The notes beneath the pieces were generated by a model, which worked only from the letters and a program-made list of their open reading frames with translations, was not told the origin of the DNA and made no database searches. The position numbers and the translations under genes were made by a program. A stretch of 64,000 nucleotides of DNA from Cyprinodon diabolis (taxonomy: Eukaryota > Chordata > Actinopteri > Cyprinodontiformes > Cyprinodontidae), in assembly GCA_030533445.1 (NCBI GenBank), contig CM060081.1, positions 31,384,111 through 31,448,110 of the forward strand, given 5' to 3'. Below are positions 47,260-58,279 of this stretch, in pieces (positions within the stretch are counted from its first letter, which is position 1; every line of letters begins with the position of its first letter).

Positions 47260-49415
47260 AAAAAAGCTGTCTGTGTCCCTGGGTTCACCCGATTCTCTAG
47301 GCTTCAAGTTGGAGAATACCACCAGAATATCCAGAAGCCACATCTGGATGATGGTCACTTTTAGCTGTACTGCCCATCTGTGAACCAGTTTCTGGACCCT
47401 GCCATGCCACTTTGGGGGGCAGTCACCTAGACAATAGAGATAAGGTGAGACAGCGTTCTGGAGCGCAGACAAGAGCAGCAGGAAATAAGTAAGTCCAGTC
47501 ATAGTGAGAGGAGCAACTCTCCTCTTTCCCTATTGAAAAGTAGTGAAACCTGTGGAACATAAATATATTTTCTGGAGTATTTTTTTTTCTTTGAAACTGT
47601 TGCACTAAATAAGATTCTCTCTGCATTTAATTCATATACAGCCTCATCCACTGTGTGCCTCTGTTAACTGTCTTTAATTTGAATTTGATATAACATTGAA
47701 TTTTGTAGTTTTAGTTCAGGTTAAAATAACCTTATGGAACACTAGAAATGATTTGTATGAAGTTAATTATTCTGATAGTTATGTGGTTCTGCCAGCAGAT
47801 GGTGCCATGTCTGTTGTATCTGACTTCAGGCCAGGTGCTGGATTTCCATTTAGGCTCAAAACACAGTCAGGATGGATTCTTGGTACAATAACAACTTTAT
47901 TATGATTAAATGGTTTTATCTTTTACAATCTGACTGGGGTATGAACAGCCAAGGGACCCAAATCGGAATTGGTATGACAAAGATGTCACTCTGTACTGAC
48001 AGAAGAAAGTAAATACAACATGGAAGACAGCATAGAGGTGTACAGTGGAGAGACAGCCAAATGTTGGAATTAATAAGTATCTGGGCAGACAAGAATGATC
48101 CAAAAGAAACTTGAGAGGTCGGCGCTGCACCCAAAGATTTTCATCAGAGATGTTGCTGCAACTGCTCCAAAGAAAGCCATAATGTATAGTTTAGCTCTCT
48201 TTCTCCTCTGTCTCCTTTTCCAAATCGTCTGCTGAATCATCTGGCTACTTTAAATCCATCCAAGTCTTCCTGACAAAAGATTGGAATTGAGCATTAAAAC
48301 CTGCAGTGGGAAGTTAGCCTATGTGGGCTAATTTTGAACTGTCAATAACCTGGAGGCCGTCTGTAGTTGATCTTTGTGGAAAAAAATCAAATTACTTTTT
48401 TAATTGATTTATTTTAGTTTTTCCAAATAAACTGGATAAAAAAAAATTGGTTCTACAAAATGTTTTTGTTTCTGCTTTTATAAGCTAAAGCATTGTCCAC
48501 CAGTTTAAACACAGTTTGAAACTTTTCATAGGATCATTCTTTTCTTGCTTTGCTTAAAGTGCTGCAACAAGATAAAGAATTTCATATCAAATATTGTACT
48601 TTTTTCATCTCGAAACCAGCCTGAGCTCTCTTGTATATCTAGCCACAGAGCAGTTTTAAAATACTTCATGTTAGCTTTTTCCCCCCCCTAGATTTATATG
48701 CCACTTCTAAATTTAGAAAAGGCACTACTCTGTTATGGGGTGAAAAATCATCAAATTTTAATGCCAGAGCTTATTTTGTTACACTTGCAATCTAAATGTG
48801 TTTGGCACGGAGTACTGCTGCGCACTAAAAGACACCATTTTCCCACTTCTACCTTCAGTTTAAAATCTATCAAAGCTTTCAATGGTGCTCTTGCCATGAA
48901 CTAAAATAGTGGGTTTTTATTCAATTTGGTTTAGATAACTTAAGTTTGTCAAATGTGATTAAAGGTGTGTAAATGGAATTGAATAAGCCACATTAATCAT
49001 GATAGAGTGCAGCTAAGTACAGATGGTCCTTGTGAATTATAGCGACACTGTAGCGTGTGTGAGTAACGGCTTGGCACTGACTATTTGGGTTGACATGTGC
49101 CTGTGACTTATGAGACATCCCACTGTTGGTGATAGCTGAGTTATTGGGGTCATGTCTGTGTTTGCTGCAAACATTTTGGACGGAGTTCTCTCAAACTAGA
49201 AGACTGGGATTTTTCTGATTATATGCATGGTGGTTGTTATAGGAAACCTCTAGCACTCTTATTTACAACCTAATTTTAAAATCACTGATCATTCTGGATT
49301 ATGTAAAGTTGTGCATGGGTAAAAAAATAAATAAATCCATCCTAGAATATCTATGCTATAGTTGGATTATGCAGCTATGTAAATGTAGTAAATTATTGAA
49401 AGTTAACTTCTACTA
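47260..49415. other. intergenic/intronic DNA, no gene recognised
   Basis: One good CTCF-like motif (47792) lies here. No exon was recognised; the 126-codon minus-strand frame ending at 47122 runs into the MITE and is rejected. Confidence 0.35.
47792..47806 (+). promoter_or_regulatory. CTCF-like motif (forward orientation)
   Basis: CCAGCAGATGGTGCC is the best CTCF core match in the window, in forward orientation. Confidence 0.4.
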
Positions 49416-49417
49416 AA

Positions 49418-49500
49418 ACCATCCATCCTAAACCACTTGTCTGTCATAACAACAGGGGGGCTGGTGCCTTTCTCCAGTCTATGGGTGAAATATGGAGTAC
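49418..49500 (-). mobile_element. SINE 3' fragment (minus), same family as 2050-2382
   Basis: CCATCCATCCTAAACCACTT, then GGGGGGCTGGTGCCTTTCTCCAG and TCTATGGGTGAAATATGGAG correspond to the complement of the tail half of the SINE at 2050-2382, with more divergence. Only the 3' half is present, and it abuts another retroelement tail. Confidence 0.6.
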
Positions 49501-49501
49501 T

Positions 49502-49690
49502 GTACAACCTGGATAGTTCAGTTCAGTTTATTTTATGTATATAGAGCCAATTCACAACACATGTCATCTCGAGGCACTTTACCAAGACAATTGAACTAGA
49601 TCATACAGTCAAATTGATTCAAAGTTTTCTAAGGAAAACCAGTTGATTGCAGCGACTCATCGACTTTCTGCAATCCCTCAAACTGCACAA
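49502..49690 (-). mobile_element. non-LTR retroelement 3' end, copy 3 (minus, truncated)
   Basis: GTTCAGTTCAGTTTATTTTA, GCCAATTCACAACACATGTC and AAACCAGTTGATTGCAGCGA follow the same order as copies 1 and 2 but stop before the CAGTGGAGAGGAAAAACTCC block, a 5' truncation as expected of LINE-type insertion. Confidence 0.75.
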
Positions 49691-49699
49691 GGACCTGTC

Positions 49700-50425
49700 A
49701 TGCGTTATCATATGTAAACTTCTGATCCCTCCAGACAACTTCTGACCCCCTTCTGAATGATCGTCGTCTACTTTGTCAATCAAACCAAATTGTTACCTAC
49801 AGTAATGGTAGTCAGTCCCTACGACTGAAACAACTTTTTTTTTTAACCATTTGGTAAAAAAAAAATAAAAAATAGAAATCTACTTAAAGCAGTAATTAAT
49901 CCAAAACTCTATAAATATAAAGCATGAACCTTTTTTAACATAAAATATATACAACCTTTCATTAGAATTGCATTTTCTTTTTTTGTTTATATCTATGTAT
50001 CAGCATATATGTGTGTAGATATGTAAGTGCCAAAATACATGATGCATGTGTGAATATATATTATGTATACGTGTATAAATATTTATTATTTGCAACCTTG
50101 CTGCAAAAAGTGAAATTTGGGCAATTGTGGATGTGTTTGTATCTATTTGATGAAAAAAATATTCTAATATTTACTTTAAGTATTAGAGTATTGAGCCAGT
50201 TGTCACTGAATACGCTGAACCTAAATGAGCAAGAAAATGACATTTAAAAAGCCTGACATGCCAATTCCCATTTTGACCGATACAAATTTCTTTTTATACA
50301 CTCAGTTGTTATAAGATCACAATACTAAGATATTTCATTGTTTTCTCACTAAAAAAGAAACTATCATTGCATGTGAAAAAAACTTCTGAAATCACTGCTC
50401 TCAAATATAAATTCATGTCTAAGGC
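49700..50425. other. AT-rich DNA, nothing recognised
   Basis: A/T runs and no supportable exon. Confidence 0.4.
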
Positions 50426-50429
50426 GTTG

Positions 50430-50575
50430 TCAGTGGTTGATTTTTGGACCTTTAAGGAGGTAGATCAGACTGGTGGAAAAGATCGGTTTCACATCTAAGT
50501 ATCGGCAGATCACCAATCTATTAAAATCAAGGTAATCAATCGGCTGGCCGATAAATCGGTGCACCCCCAAAAATT
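50430..50575. mobile_element. hAT-like right-end fragment
   Basis: ATCGGCTGGCCGATAAATCG followed by GTGCACCCCCAA, with GATCGG/ATCGGC words, resembles the CCGATA-rich terminus of the MITE at 46531-47246 but from a different subfamily (terminus GGGGGTGCACCGATTTATCG on the minus strand). The left side is lost. Confidence 0.4.
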
Positions 50576-50783
50576 GTGTTTTTAAATAACTTACCTCATT
50601 ATTTGCATGTATGCATGGAAAAAGAGTTATGAAAACCAGCACCCTCCAAACTCTGTCAACTGAGACTCACCCTCAGTGCCTTCAGCAGACAGAGGGCAAC
50701 CTTTAAAGGTACAGGTTGAGTGTCCAGGTTCAAAAGGAATTCCAAAAGGCTGTTCTGTTGTGTCAAACTAGCTTTTATATATA

Positions 50784-52357
50784 CAGTGAGTCCAATAAGT
50801 ATTTGATCCCTTGCTGATTTTCTTCGTTTGCCCACTAATAAAGATCTGATCATTCTGCACATTTAATGGTAGATGTATTCTAACATGGAGAGACAGAATA
50901 TCAAAAAGGAAATCCTGAAAAAAAATCTAAGGAATATATATTAATTAATTTGTATTTCATTGAGGGAAATAAGTATTTGATCCCTCAGTATGCATTAGGA
51001 GTTCTGCCTTTCACAGAGCAGTTAGACACTCCCAATCAGCTTGTTACCTGAACTGAAGCCACCTGTTCTCACTACTCACTTGTGTTCACAGAATCAGACA
51101 ATCTGACAGATTTCAAGTCTCCAACATGGGTAAGACCAAAGAGCTGTCTCATGACCTTAGAGTCAGGATTGTTGACCTCCACAAAGCTGAAATGGGCTAC
51201 AAAAAGATAAGCAAGGTGTTGGATGTGAAAGTAACAACTATTGGTGCAATTGTTAGAAAATTTAAAGAGTATAACATGACCATCAACAGACCTCTGGTGC
51301 TCCAAAGAAGATTTCACCTCGTGGGGTGACAATGCTCCTGAGAACGGTCAGAAATAATCCTGCAACCACTCATCAGGAGTTGGTAAATGACCTGAAGGCA
51401 GCTGGGACCACAGTGTGCAAGGAAACAATTGGCAACACTTTGTGCAACAATAGACTAACATCCTGCAGTGCCCGAAAGGTACCCCTGCTCAAGAAGGCAC
51501 ATGTGGAGGCGCGCCTTAAGTATGCCAATGATCACCTGAAAGATGAACCAAGTTATTGGGAGAAGGTTCTGTGGTCAGACGAGACCAAAATTTAACTTTT
51601 TGGCCTCAACTCTACTCGCTATGTGTGGAGGAAGAAAAATGCTGCCTATGACCCCAAGAAGACTGTGCCCACCGTCTAGCATGGAAGTGGAGGCATAATG
51701 TTTTGGCGGTGTTTCTCTGCCAAGGGTACAGGGCTACTTCATCGCATCACTGGGAAGATGGATGGAGCCATGTACCGTACAATCCTGAGGGACAACCTCC
51801 TCCCCTCTGCCAGGAACCTGAAAATGGGACATGGTTGGGTCTTCCAACATGATAACGACCCGAAACACACAGCAAAGGCAACAAAGGATTGGCTCAAGAA
51901 ACATCACATGAAGGTCATGGAGTGGCCCAGCCAGTCTCCGGACCTCAGTCCGATTGAGAATCTATGGAGGGAGCTGAAGGTCAGAGTTGCCAAGTGACAG
52001 CCCACCAACCTTCCTGATTTAGAGAGGATCTGCAAAGAAGAGTGGGCCAAAATTCCCCCTGGTGTGTGTGCTAAACTTGTGGTTAACTACAACAAACGTC
52101 TCACTGCTGTACTTGCTAACAAAGGCTTTGCCACTAAGTATTGACTGTGTTTGGCTAGAGGGATCAAATACTTATTTCCCTCAATGAAATACAAATTAAT
52201 ATTTATTCCTTAGATTTTTTTTTCAAGATTTTCTTTTTGATATTCTGTCTCTCCATGTTAGAATACATCTACCATTAAACGTGCAGAATGATCACATCTT
52301 TATTAGTGGGCAAACAAAGAAAATCAGCAAGGGATCAAATACTTCTTGGACTCACTG
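50784..52357 (+). mobile_element. Tc1/mariner-type transposon, structurally complete
   Basis: The element starts CAGTGAGTCCAATAAGTATT and ends in its complement, flanked by TA dinucleotides (50782-50783 and 52358-52359), the Tc1/mariner target. The terminal inverted repeats are about 205 bp each and differ at few positions. Within each repeat the AAGTATTTGATCCCT motif occurs twice, near the outer end and near the inner end, an IR/DR arrangement like that of Sleeping Beauty-class elements. At 1574 bp, with a central transposase of about 340 codons, the architecture is full length. The transposase is broken, so the copy could move only if transposase were supplied from elsewhere. Confidence 0.96.
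51126..52144 (+). pseudogene. Tc1-like DD34E transposase, inactivated
   Basis: The original start at 51126 opens a paired-type helix-turn-helix region (from SHDLRVRIVDLHKAEMGYKK), 67 codons before a frameshift around 51290-51310 moves the reading to another frame. The rest reads in one frame to 52144 but is cut by three stops: TAA 51593-51595, TAG 51677-51679 and TGA 51995-51997. The catalytic triad is still visible: Asp at 51578-51580 (in WSDETK), Asp at 51851-51853 (in FQHDND) and Glu at 51956-51958 (in SPIENLW), the last two separated by 34 residues, hence DD34E. Total length matches the usual 340 residues. Four inactivating lesions mean it encodes no transposase. Confidence 0.95.
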
Positions 52358-52379
52358 TATATATATAAATTTTATTTTA

Positions 52380-55300
52380 TTTTTTTTCACCTGATATAAT
52401 GCAGCATCATTACTGTCCTGGTGCCTAGCCACCAATCCCCAATACTGCGACACTGTAAGTCCATATTGCCATTCGCCTAAATATTTCAATGAAGAAATAC
52501 TTTTTGTTATAGTGTTTTTTTTTTTTTTATTGATAGTAACTAATGAAACCTACAGAGAGGTCATTGTTTTGTTGTAAAGTACTATATGTTTATCATCTCG
52601 GAGATGTTGTGTAAAAAGCATCTAAAGCAGGTTAAGAGACAGATGGAAAGCACTGTGGGATACAGAGCAACAGTCCAATGGAGACTCAGAAACAGGTCAG
52701 ATACAGATTGTAGGTATGCAATATGAAGCAAAAGAATGTCTTTGATTTCTTCTCATCCTGTTTTTCTAAATCACAGGTCAATGATTTAGAAGATATATAT
52801 CAAATTGTGATTTATAGCAACGATAAAAGAAAAAGTGTGGATAATTGATGGAAGAAAGGATTTTCAAAATGGATACATGTGAATAAAAATGTTATAAACC
52901 ATTATCTGATTTTATTGATCAATAAGCCAGAATTAAAACAACAATATTTAGTGACTTAAGGGTGAAAATATTTGCATTTGGGATAGGAAATGTTGTATGA
53001 TGAAAATCTAATTTGCAGAACTGAGATTCTCTTTTCAATTTTTGGAAAAGATTTAAAAAAAATGCTTCTAATTAGATTTACTTAAAGTTGTTTGAAGTGC
53101 AATTACAATGCGTGGTGAAGCCAGGGTGATGCAGACGTAGCAAGCTTACACCATGGCCAGGTGGTTATGAGCAGTTTATCATCTGTTACAGCAGTCTGGA
53201 TGCTGATTGGGTGAAAAGGCTGTTTTCCTTTTACTTCATCATTCTTTATGCCCCATATTATTTGAGTAGATTTAGTAAATAAGCAATTTTGACACTCTTG
53301 TACAATCATTGCACTCAGTTTGGAAATATCTGCTTCAACTATACAAGTCTAGTTGAAGGCTAAATTCAGACTCAAATAAACACATTTCACCTGTCAAACT
53401 ACTCACCTTACTCCTAATTGGGCAGTTTTTGCTAGCAGACCATGTCAATTCTGGAGATTATTATGAATTAAGTTCAGTTTCCATCAAACAAATCTTCGTT
53501 TACATTTCTAGGAATACTGATTCTATGAAATAAAAAAATACCTCTGGGTTCAGAAAACTAACAGTTTGGGTTGGACTATAGTCATACTTTGGTGTTTGGA
53601 GGAAATACTGCACCAGTAGAAAAATCTAGTTTTAACGAGCCATGGGTATATAAGCAGATTCAGTGTTACCATATTTTTTCATGTTTATAGAAGCTGTTAG
53701 TGCCACAGTTTAGTGTAGCAGTGCAGATGGCACTTGATTCACCATAACAACTGGACACATTGCTCTGACATACAGGATCAAAACAGGAGCTCCTATATTA
53801 ATCCAAACAAAAGCCCACTTCTTGGCGCTGAGCCACTCTTGCCTCGGGGACCCTGGGAACCAACATCTTCATCTGAAACGATTATTGTATGTGACACAGA
53901 CTATGGGGCCAGCTAGCAGCCTCTATGTAAACCTAAATAAAAAGGATGATATTAACCTTTAATGTTTTGGGAAAATGGGCAATAAGATTCCGCTGGGTGG
54001 CGTGCATACAATTACTTGTTTTTCTAGCCTGATCATAGTGTTTGCTTATAAAAAGGGCTATTGAAGAAAAAAAAAAAAACAGCAGATGTTCTCTTGTCTT
54101 CCAGTAGGAACGTGTTTTGTTTTAATGTGGGAGCGTACCTGGATGGATCCAGTTAGCATGTGGGCACTTACAAATGTCCCTTTAGTCACCCTGCTTTAAG
54201 CTAGAGCTGTATCATGTTTTCTGTCCTCAGGTGTTCCTTGTGCTTGGAAGGTGACCTTGCTACACTGCGCAAAATGTATGATTTAAAACGTTTGAGAGCG
54301 TGTGATAAATTCTGATAAGCATTGAAAATATCTGCTTGAGTATTTTCAAAAGGTTCTTTCATTGTCAATTGTTTGATTGGAGATCAGGACAGTTTAGATA
54401 GTATTTCCCCCATCCTGCCTCACAGCTGATGGCCACACAGTAAAGACCAGAACCTCAGCTGGCATTTAATGGTTGTTGAATCACCTACATTCTGTCGGAT
54501 TGGAAGATGGTCTCTGCTCCAGAATTATTACAGTCATGGATAGTTTGGACATCAGCTGGACATGCATGTCACTCTAAATGGCTTCAAACGGTTTGTGGTT
54601 TACTTTTATAAAAATTAAATATAAAAATGTGCTTTATCATATTTGGAATGGTTTAAAAACATTTCCTGTGGAATAAGATGTGCTGATATACAGATTTGAC
54701 AGTCATAAGGTATGTATTCAAAAAAGTCATTAGGCTAGGCAGGTTCAAATGCTGGAATCTCTTATTCTGCCTCTAGATGTAACCAATACATAAATGGAAC
54801 ATAGCTTAGACTAAAGCCATAGCACCACACAAACATAACAAAATCAGCATGTCTCCTAATAAGGTTAATCTTGCTAGAAATGTCCTGGGCATTGTAACAG
54901 GAGTAGGGTATCTGAAGGGCTGCCAACATTGCCCCATGGTGCCTGAACTACCTGGGAAATTGTAATATAGCCTTCTTTATAATGAATCACAGATTCTCTA
55001 TCGTCTATACTCATCTCTACTTTTTATTTTTTAAATGAACAAGGCTGCCACACTTACTTTTTAATCCAGTAGGGTTTTTAATAGCCCAGCATTCCTGGTC
55101 ATATAATATATACGAATAGTCATACTTTATAGGGATTTGTGGTGTGCATTAAATCAGGAGTAATGAGGAGCAGCCTTGATGTGAATATTGTTTCTCAACT
55201 GTCACACTTTGGAAGCTCCTGGTTGTAGCTTCACCATACAGCTGCACGGTGATGCAGCTGTATGGACCATAACTCTTTTCAGCGTTTCTGTCAGCTTCTT

Positions 55301-55885
55301 TTGGCACAGTCGATGTTGCCTTCAGGTGAACAGGATGGCAGACTATCATGTTAAAATATTACTCATATTGGTTTTACTATAAACTGAAAAAAAACAAAAA
55401 AAACACCATCTTTCGTGGTTGAACATGTGTATGAATTTCTATCTTCCAAAGAAGCACCTCAAAACAATTTTTAGTAAAAGTTGTTTTGTTGTCATGATTG
55501 CTATACAGTGATGACAAAGTAAGTGGACACAAAAATGCAACAAAAGATGAAAAATTCATGAATCAGAGCACAACAGATTATTGTCCCTGCTGCAACTTTC
55601 ATCTGCAGTTGTTGTGAACTTTGAAGTCTTAGTATAATTTATTATAGTTTTTCAATAAAATACAATGTGAAAACACAAAACATCATTCAGAAAAAGAGTT
55701 TATTAAACCTATTGTTATATTCATTCTTCCGTATTATTATTAGCTTCGTATGTGACCTATACAAAAGTTATACATTTCAATTAGGGGCTGGGTGGCCATA
55801 GGGAAATTTGACAGGATTCCAAAATGGCGGGCTGTCTGTTTTGGGTGGATCTGTTGGTGTTTGAGTTTTGTTTTTACTTTTTGTT
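52380..55885. other. intergenic/intronic DNA, no gene recognised
   Basis: A/T-rich sequence with poly-T at 52516-52529 and poly-A at 54068-54079. No splice-bounded conserved frame seen. Confidence 0.35.
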
Positions 55886-55897
55886 TTTCTTCTACCT

Positions 55898-56105
55898 CAG
55901 GGGTGTCAAACTGGTTCCAGAAAGGGCAGAGTGGCTGCAGGTTTTCTTTCCAACCAAGCAATAGCACACCAGACTCATCTCATCAAGTGAGTCCAATCTG
56001 AACATGATGACATTATGAAATGACTGGAGTCTGGTATGCTATTGCTTGGTTGGAAAGAAAACCTGCAGCCACTCGGCCCTTTCTGGAACCAGTTTGACAC
56101 CCCTG
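55898..56105. mobile_element. foldback hAT-type MITE with perfect 8-bp duplication
   Basis: CAGGGGTGTCAAACTGGTTC begins an inverted repeat of roughly 75-80 bp whose complement ends at 56105; only a few positions differ. The loop between the arms is about 50 bp. Both sides carry TTCTACCT (55890-55897 and 56106-56113), an exact 8-bp target duplication. The element is almost entirely palindromic and non-coding; its RNA would form a long hairpin. Confidence 0.93.
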
Positions 56106-56114
56106 TTCTACCTC

Positions 56115-57835
56115 ATAAAACGCCACTGCATAGGCACGTTACTGCTCTCACATCCACAGGTGGTACAGTACATAGAAGCAGGGGAACATGCAAACAGGCC
56201 CCTCCCAATTCTAAAAACACAAAAGAAACATGAGCTGGTTTAATTAGAAATACACTAAGAAGAAAAGATGAGCGATTGGTGGAGCAGAGAAAGTTTGGGC
56301 ATAAAAAAAGTCTTAATTCTTTCAAGCAGAGATTAAGAAGTTAAACACATTTTTAATGCCAAAGGGAAGAAATGGGAGCCTTTTTTAATCCAATCTTTTA
56401 TTTTATCTTCCCTAAAAATCTAATAATTCACCTGTCTGCTCTACATGTGCAGTAAACAGTAGTTTACTAAATGTGTTTGGACAATAGCTTTGTGTGACCG
56501 AGTATACAGATTGTTCTTGTCAATATTACAGGACTAAGTGTTCAAAGTATCATGGACTATGTGAGTGAGGAGTGTTAGTGAGTGGGTGGTTATGCCCTGT
56601 GTGGGATTTGTTGGTGACAATGCACCGGCACATCACTATGATACATTACCAACATGGAGGCAATGCTATTGAAGTAGACAGAGAAAAAAAATTTGTTTTA
56701 AGTTACAAGGCTACCTTACCTTAGGTGGGAAATGGTCATATTATGTTTTGCAGCATTCAGAACAGATCTTCGTGTTTTGCTGTTTACCATTTTTCTTTTG
56801 TATAGCAAGGTAAATAAAAGCTTAGTTGTTTTCTTTCCAGTCATTAAAAAAAACAAATTCATGTATATTGCTCATAACTTTGCTAACCAACCTTAAGAAA
56901 CCCCCATCTGTTGACTTGGTTCCTCTTTTTGTTTTGCAGAATAAATCTGTTTCTGTATGTAAAATCCAAAGTTTTAAACCTTTTCTTAAACAAAAAGCCC
57001 TCTTGTATTGAATATGTGGAAGCAATGGGTTTAAATCGATAAAGGAACGTTAGAGTTCACCCCATTCCTGTTAGAAGTTTTCTACTTGATCACTAATTCA
57101 TATTATTGTCATATCATCAAAGGCTTCCATCCACTGGGAAGTGAGGTTATTCAGTTATGACAGATTAAACCACACTAAGCTTTTGATTGACACTTTAAAC
57201 CTAAAGAAAGAGCTCATTCTCTTCACTAAGTTGTTCATAATGCTTAACAGAAGCTCGCTGGTGTTGCAGGGAAGCGGGGGGGCTTCCTGTGCAGTGCTCA
57301 GTCACATTAACAGCATAGCAGGACTTGAAATGTGTGAACACACATTTGAAGAACTTCAAAATGATTTAGCGCAAGATACCACAGAAACATCTCATTCTGA
57401 GTTTTTCGGTCACCTTGTGGTGGTTAAAGTGACCGAGACGGACTAGTTTCAAGTTAAAGGAGTTGCTTTAATTGATTGATACCACAGAGAAGATAGTGAA
57501 AAATAATAGTGCACAAACCCTTGATGTTTGATTTCTAAACTGTAATGCAACGCTGAAGGTGTTGCAAATGTTTTTTTTGTTTGTTTTTATTCTTTTGTTA
57601 GTCTTATGATGGAAAAAAAATGGTCTGGTGTTCTTGCCAAGTACGTTCTTCACAAGAAAACAGGAAGTATGAACTCGAGAACAGGAGCATACAGAACAGA
57701 TCTTTGTCAACTGAAAAAGACGTTGCATTTCATTAGTACCGGTAGTCTCCAGCTAATAAATGATTACTTATTTTTTATTTATTGGGGGAATAATTGTTAA
57801 CACAGTCAGATAAAAAAAAAAAAATCCAAATAAAT
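56115..57835. other. intergenic/intronic DNA, no gene recognised
   Basis: The 101-codon frame at 57141-57446 has a moderately protein-like C-terminal half after a GTGTTGCAG acceptor-like site (57270), but no family resemblance. Otherwise AT-rich. Confidence 0.3.
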
Positions 57836-57839
57836 GAAA

Positions 57840-58270
57840 CAAACTTCACACGCGACTATGCCGAGAAAGGGCTGCTGCAGACGGGCTAACGTTAGCCCTG
57901 GCTGCGGTTAGCCATGTAGCTCCACTAGTTGCCGCAGTCCTCTCAACATCGAAAATCTTTTTAAAAGTATGCATTAAATCAGTAAATATATTGAAGCTTA
58001 AACTGTAAGGATCTGGCCTCAAACTATCTGAAAACGCACTTTTGTAGAACAACAGCAGAAAAGTGAACTCTATACTCTGAGCTCTGCGAGCGCTTCCCTG
58101 GGACCATGTTGCTGCCGCAGTGCATGCTGGGATAGTTTTACTCTGAAGAACGCAAGAGTCTGTTCTGATGCTTGCTGGGTAAAGAGCGAGGGACGAGAAC
58201 AAGATCCAGGGATTTTGTCCTCTCTTGGTCTTGTGTTATTGTCACTAGAGCTGCAGCTCAGGCTGATGAT
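57840..58270. other. CpG-bearing block of unclear nature
   Basis: Locally GC-richer DNA with GGGCTAACGTTAGCCC (palindrome, 57882-57897), GCAGTGCATGCTGGGATAG and GAGCGAGGGACGAG words. The 118-codon minus-strand frame (57846-58202) is Ser/Ala-rich with no domain I know. It may be transposon-derived or a promoter; I cannot decide. Confidence 0.25.
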
Positions 58271-58279
58271 GTTTCACGA

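Noticed and set aside
57141..57446. 101-codon frame with an acceptor-like site at 57270
   Set aside because: The C-terminal half looks somewhat protein-like but matches no family I know and has no donor or partner exon, so I did not call it a gene.
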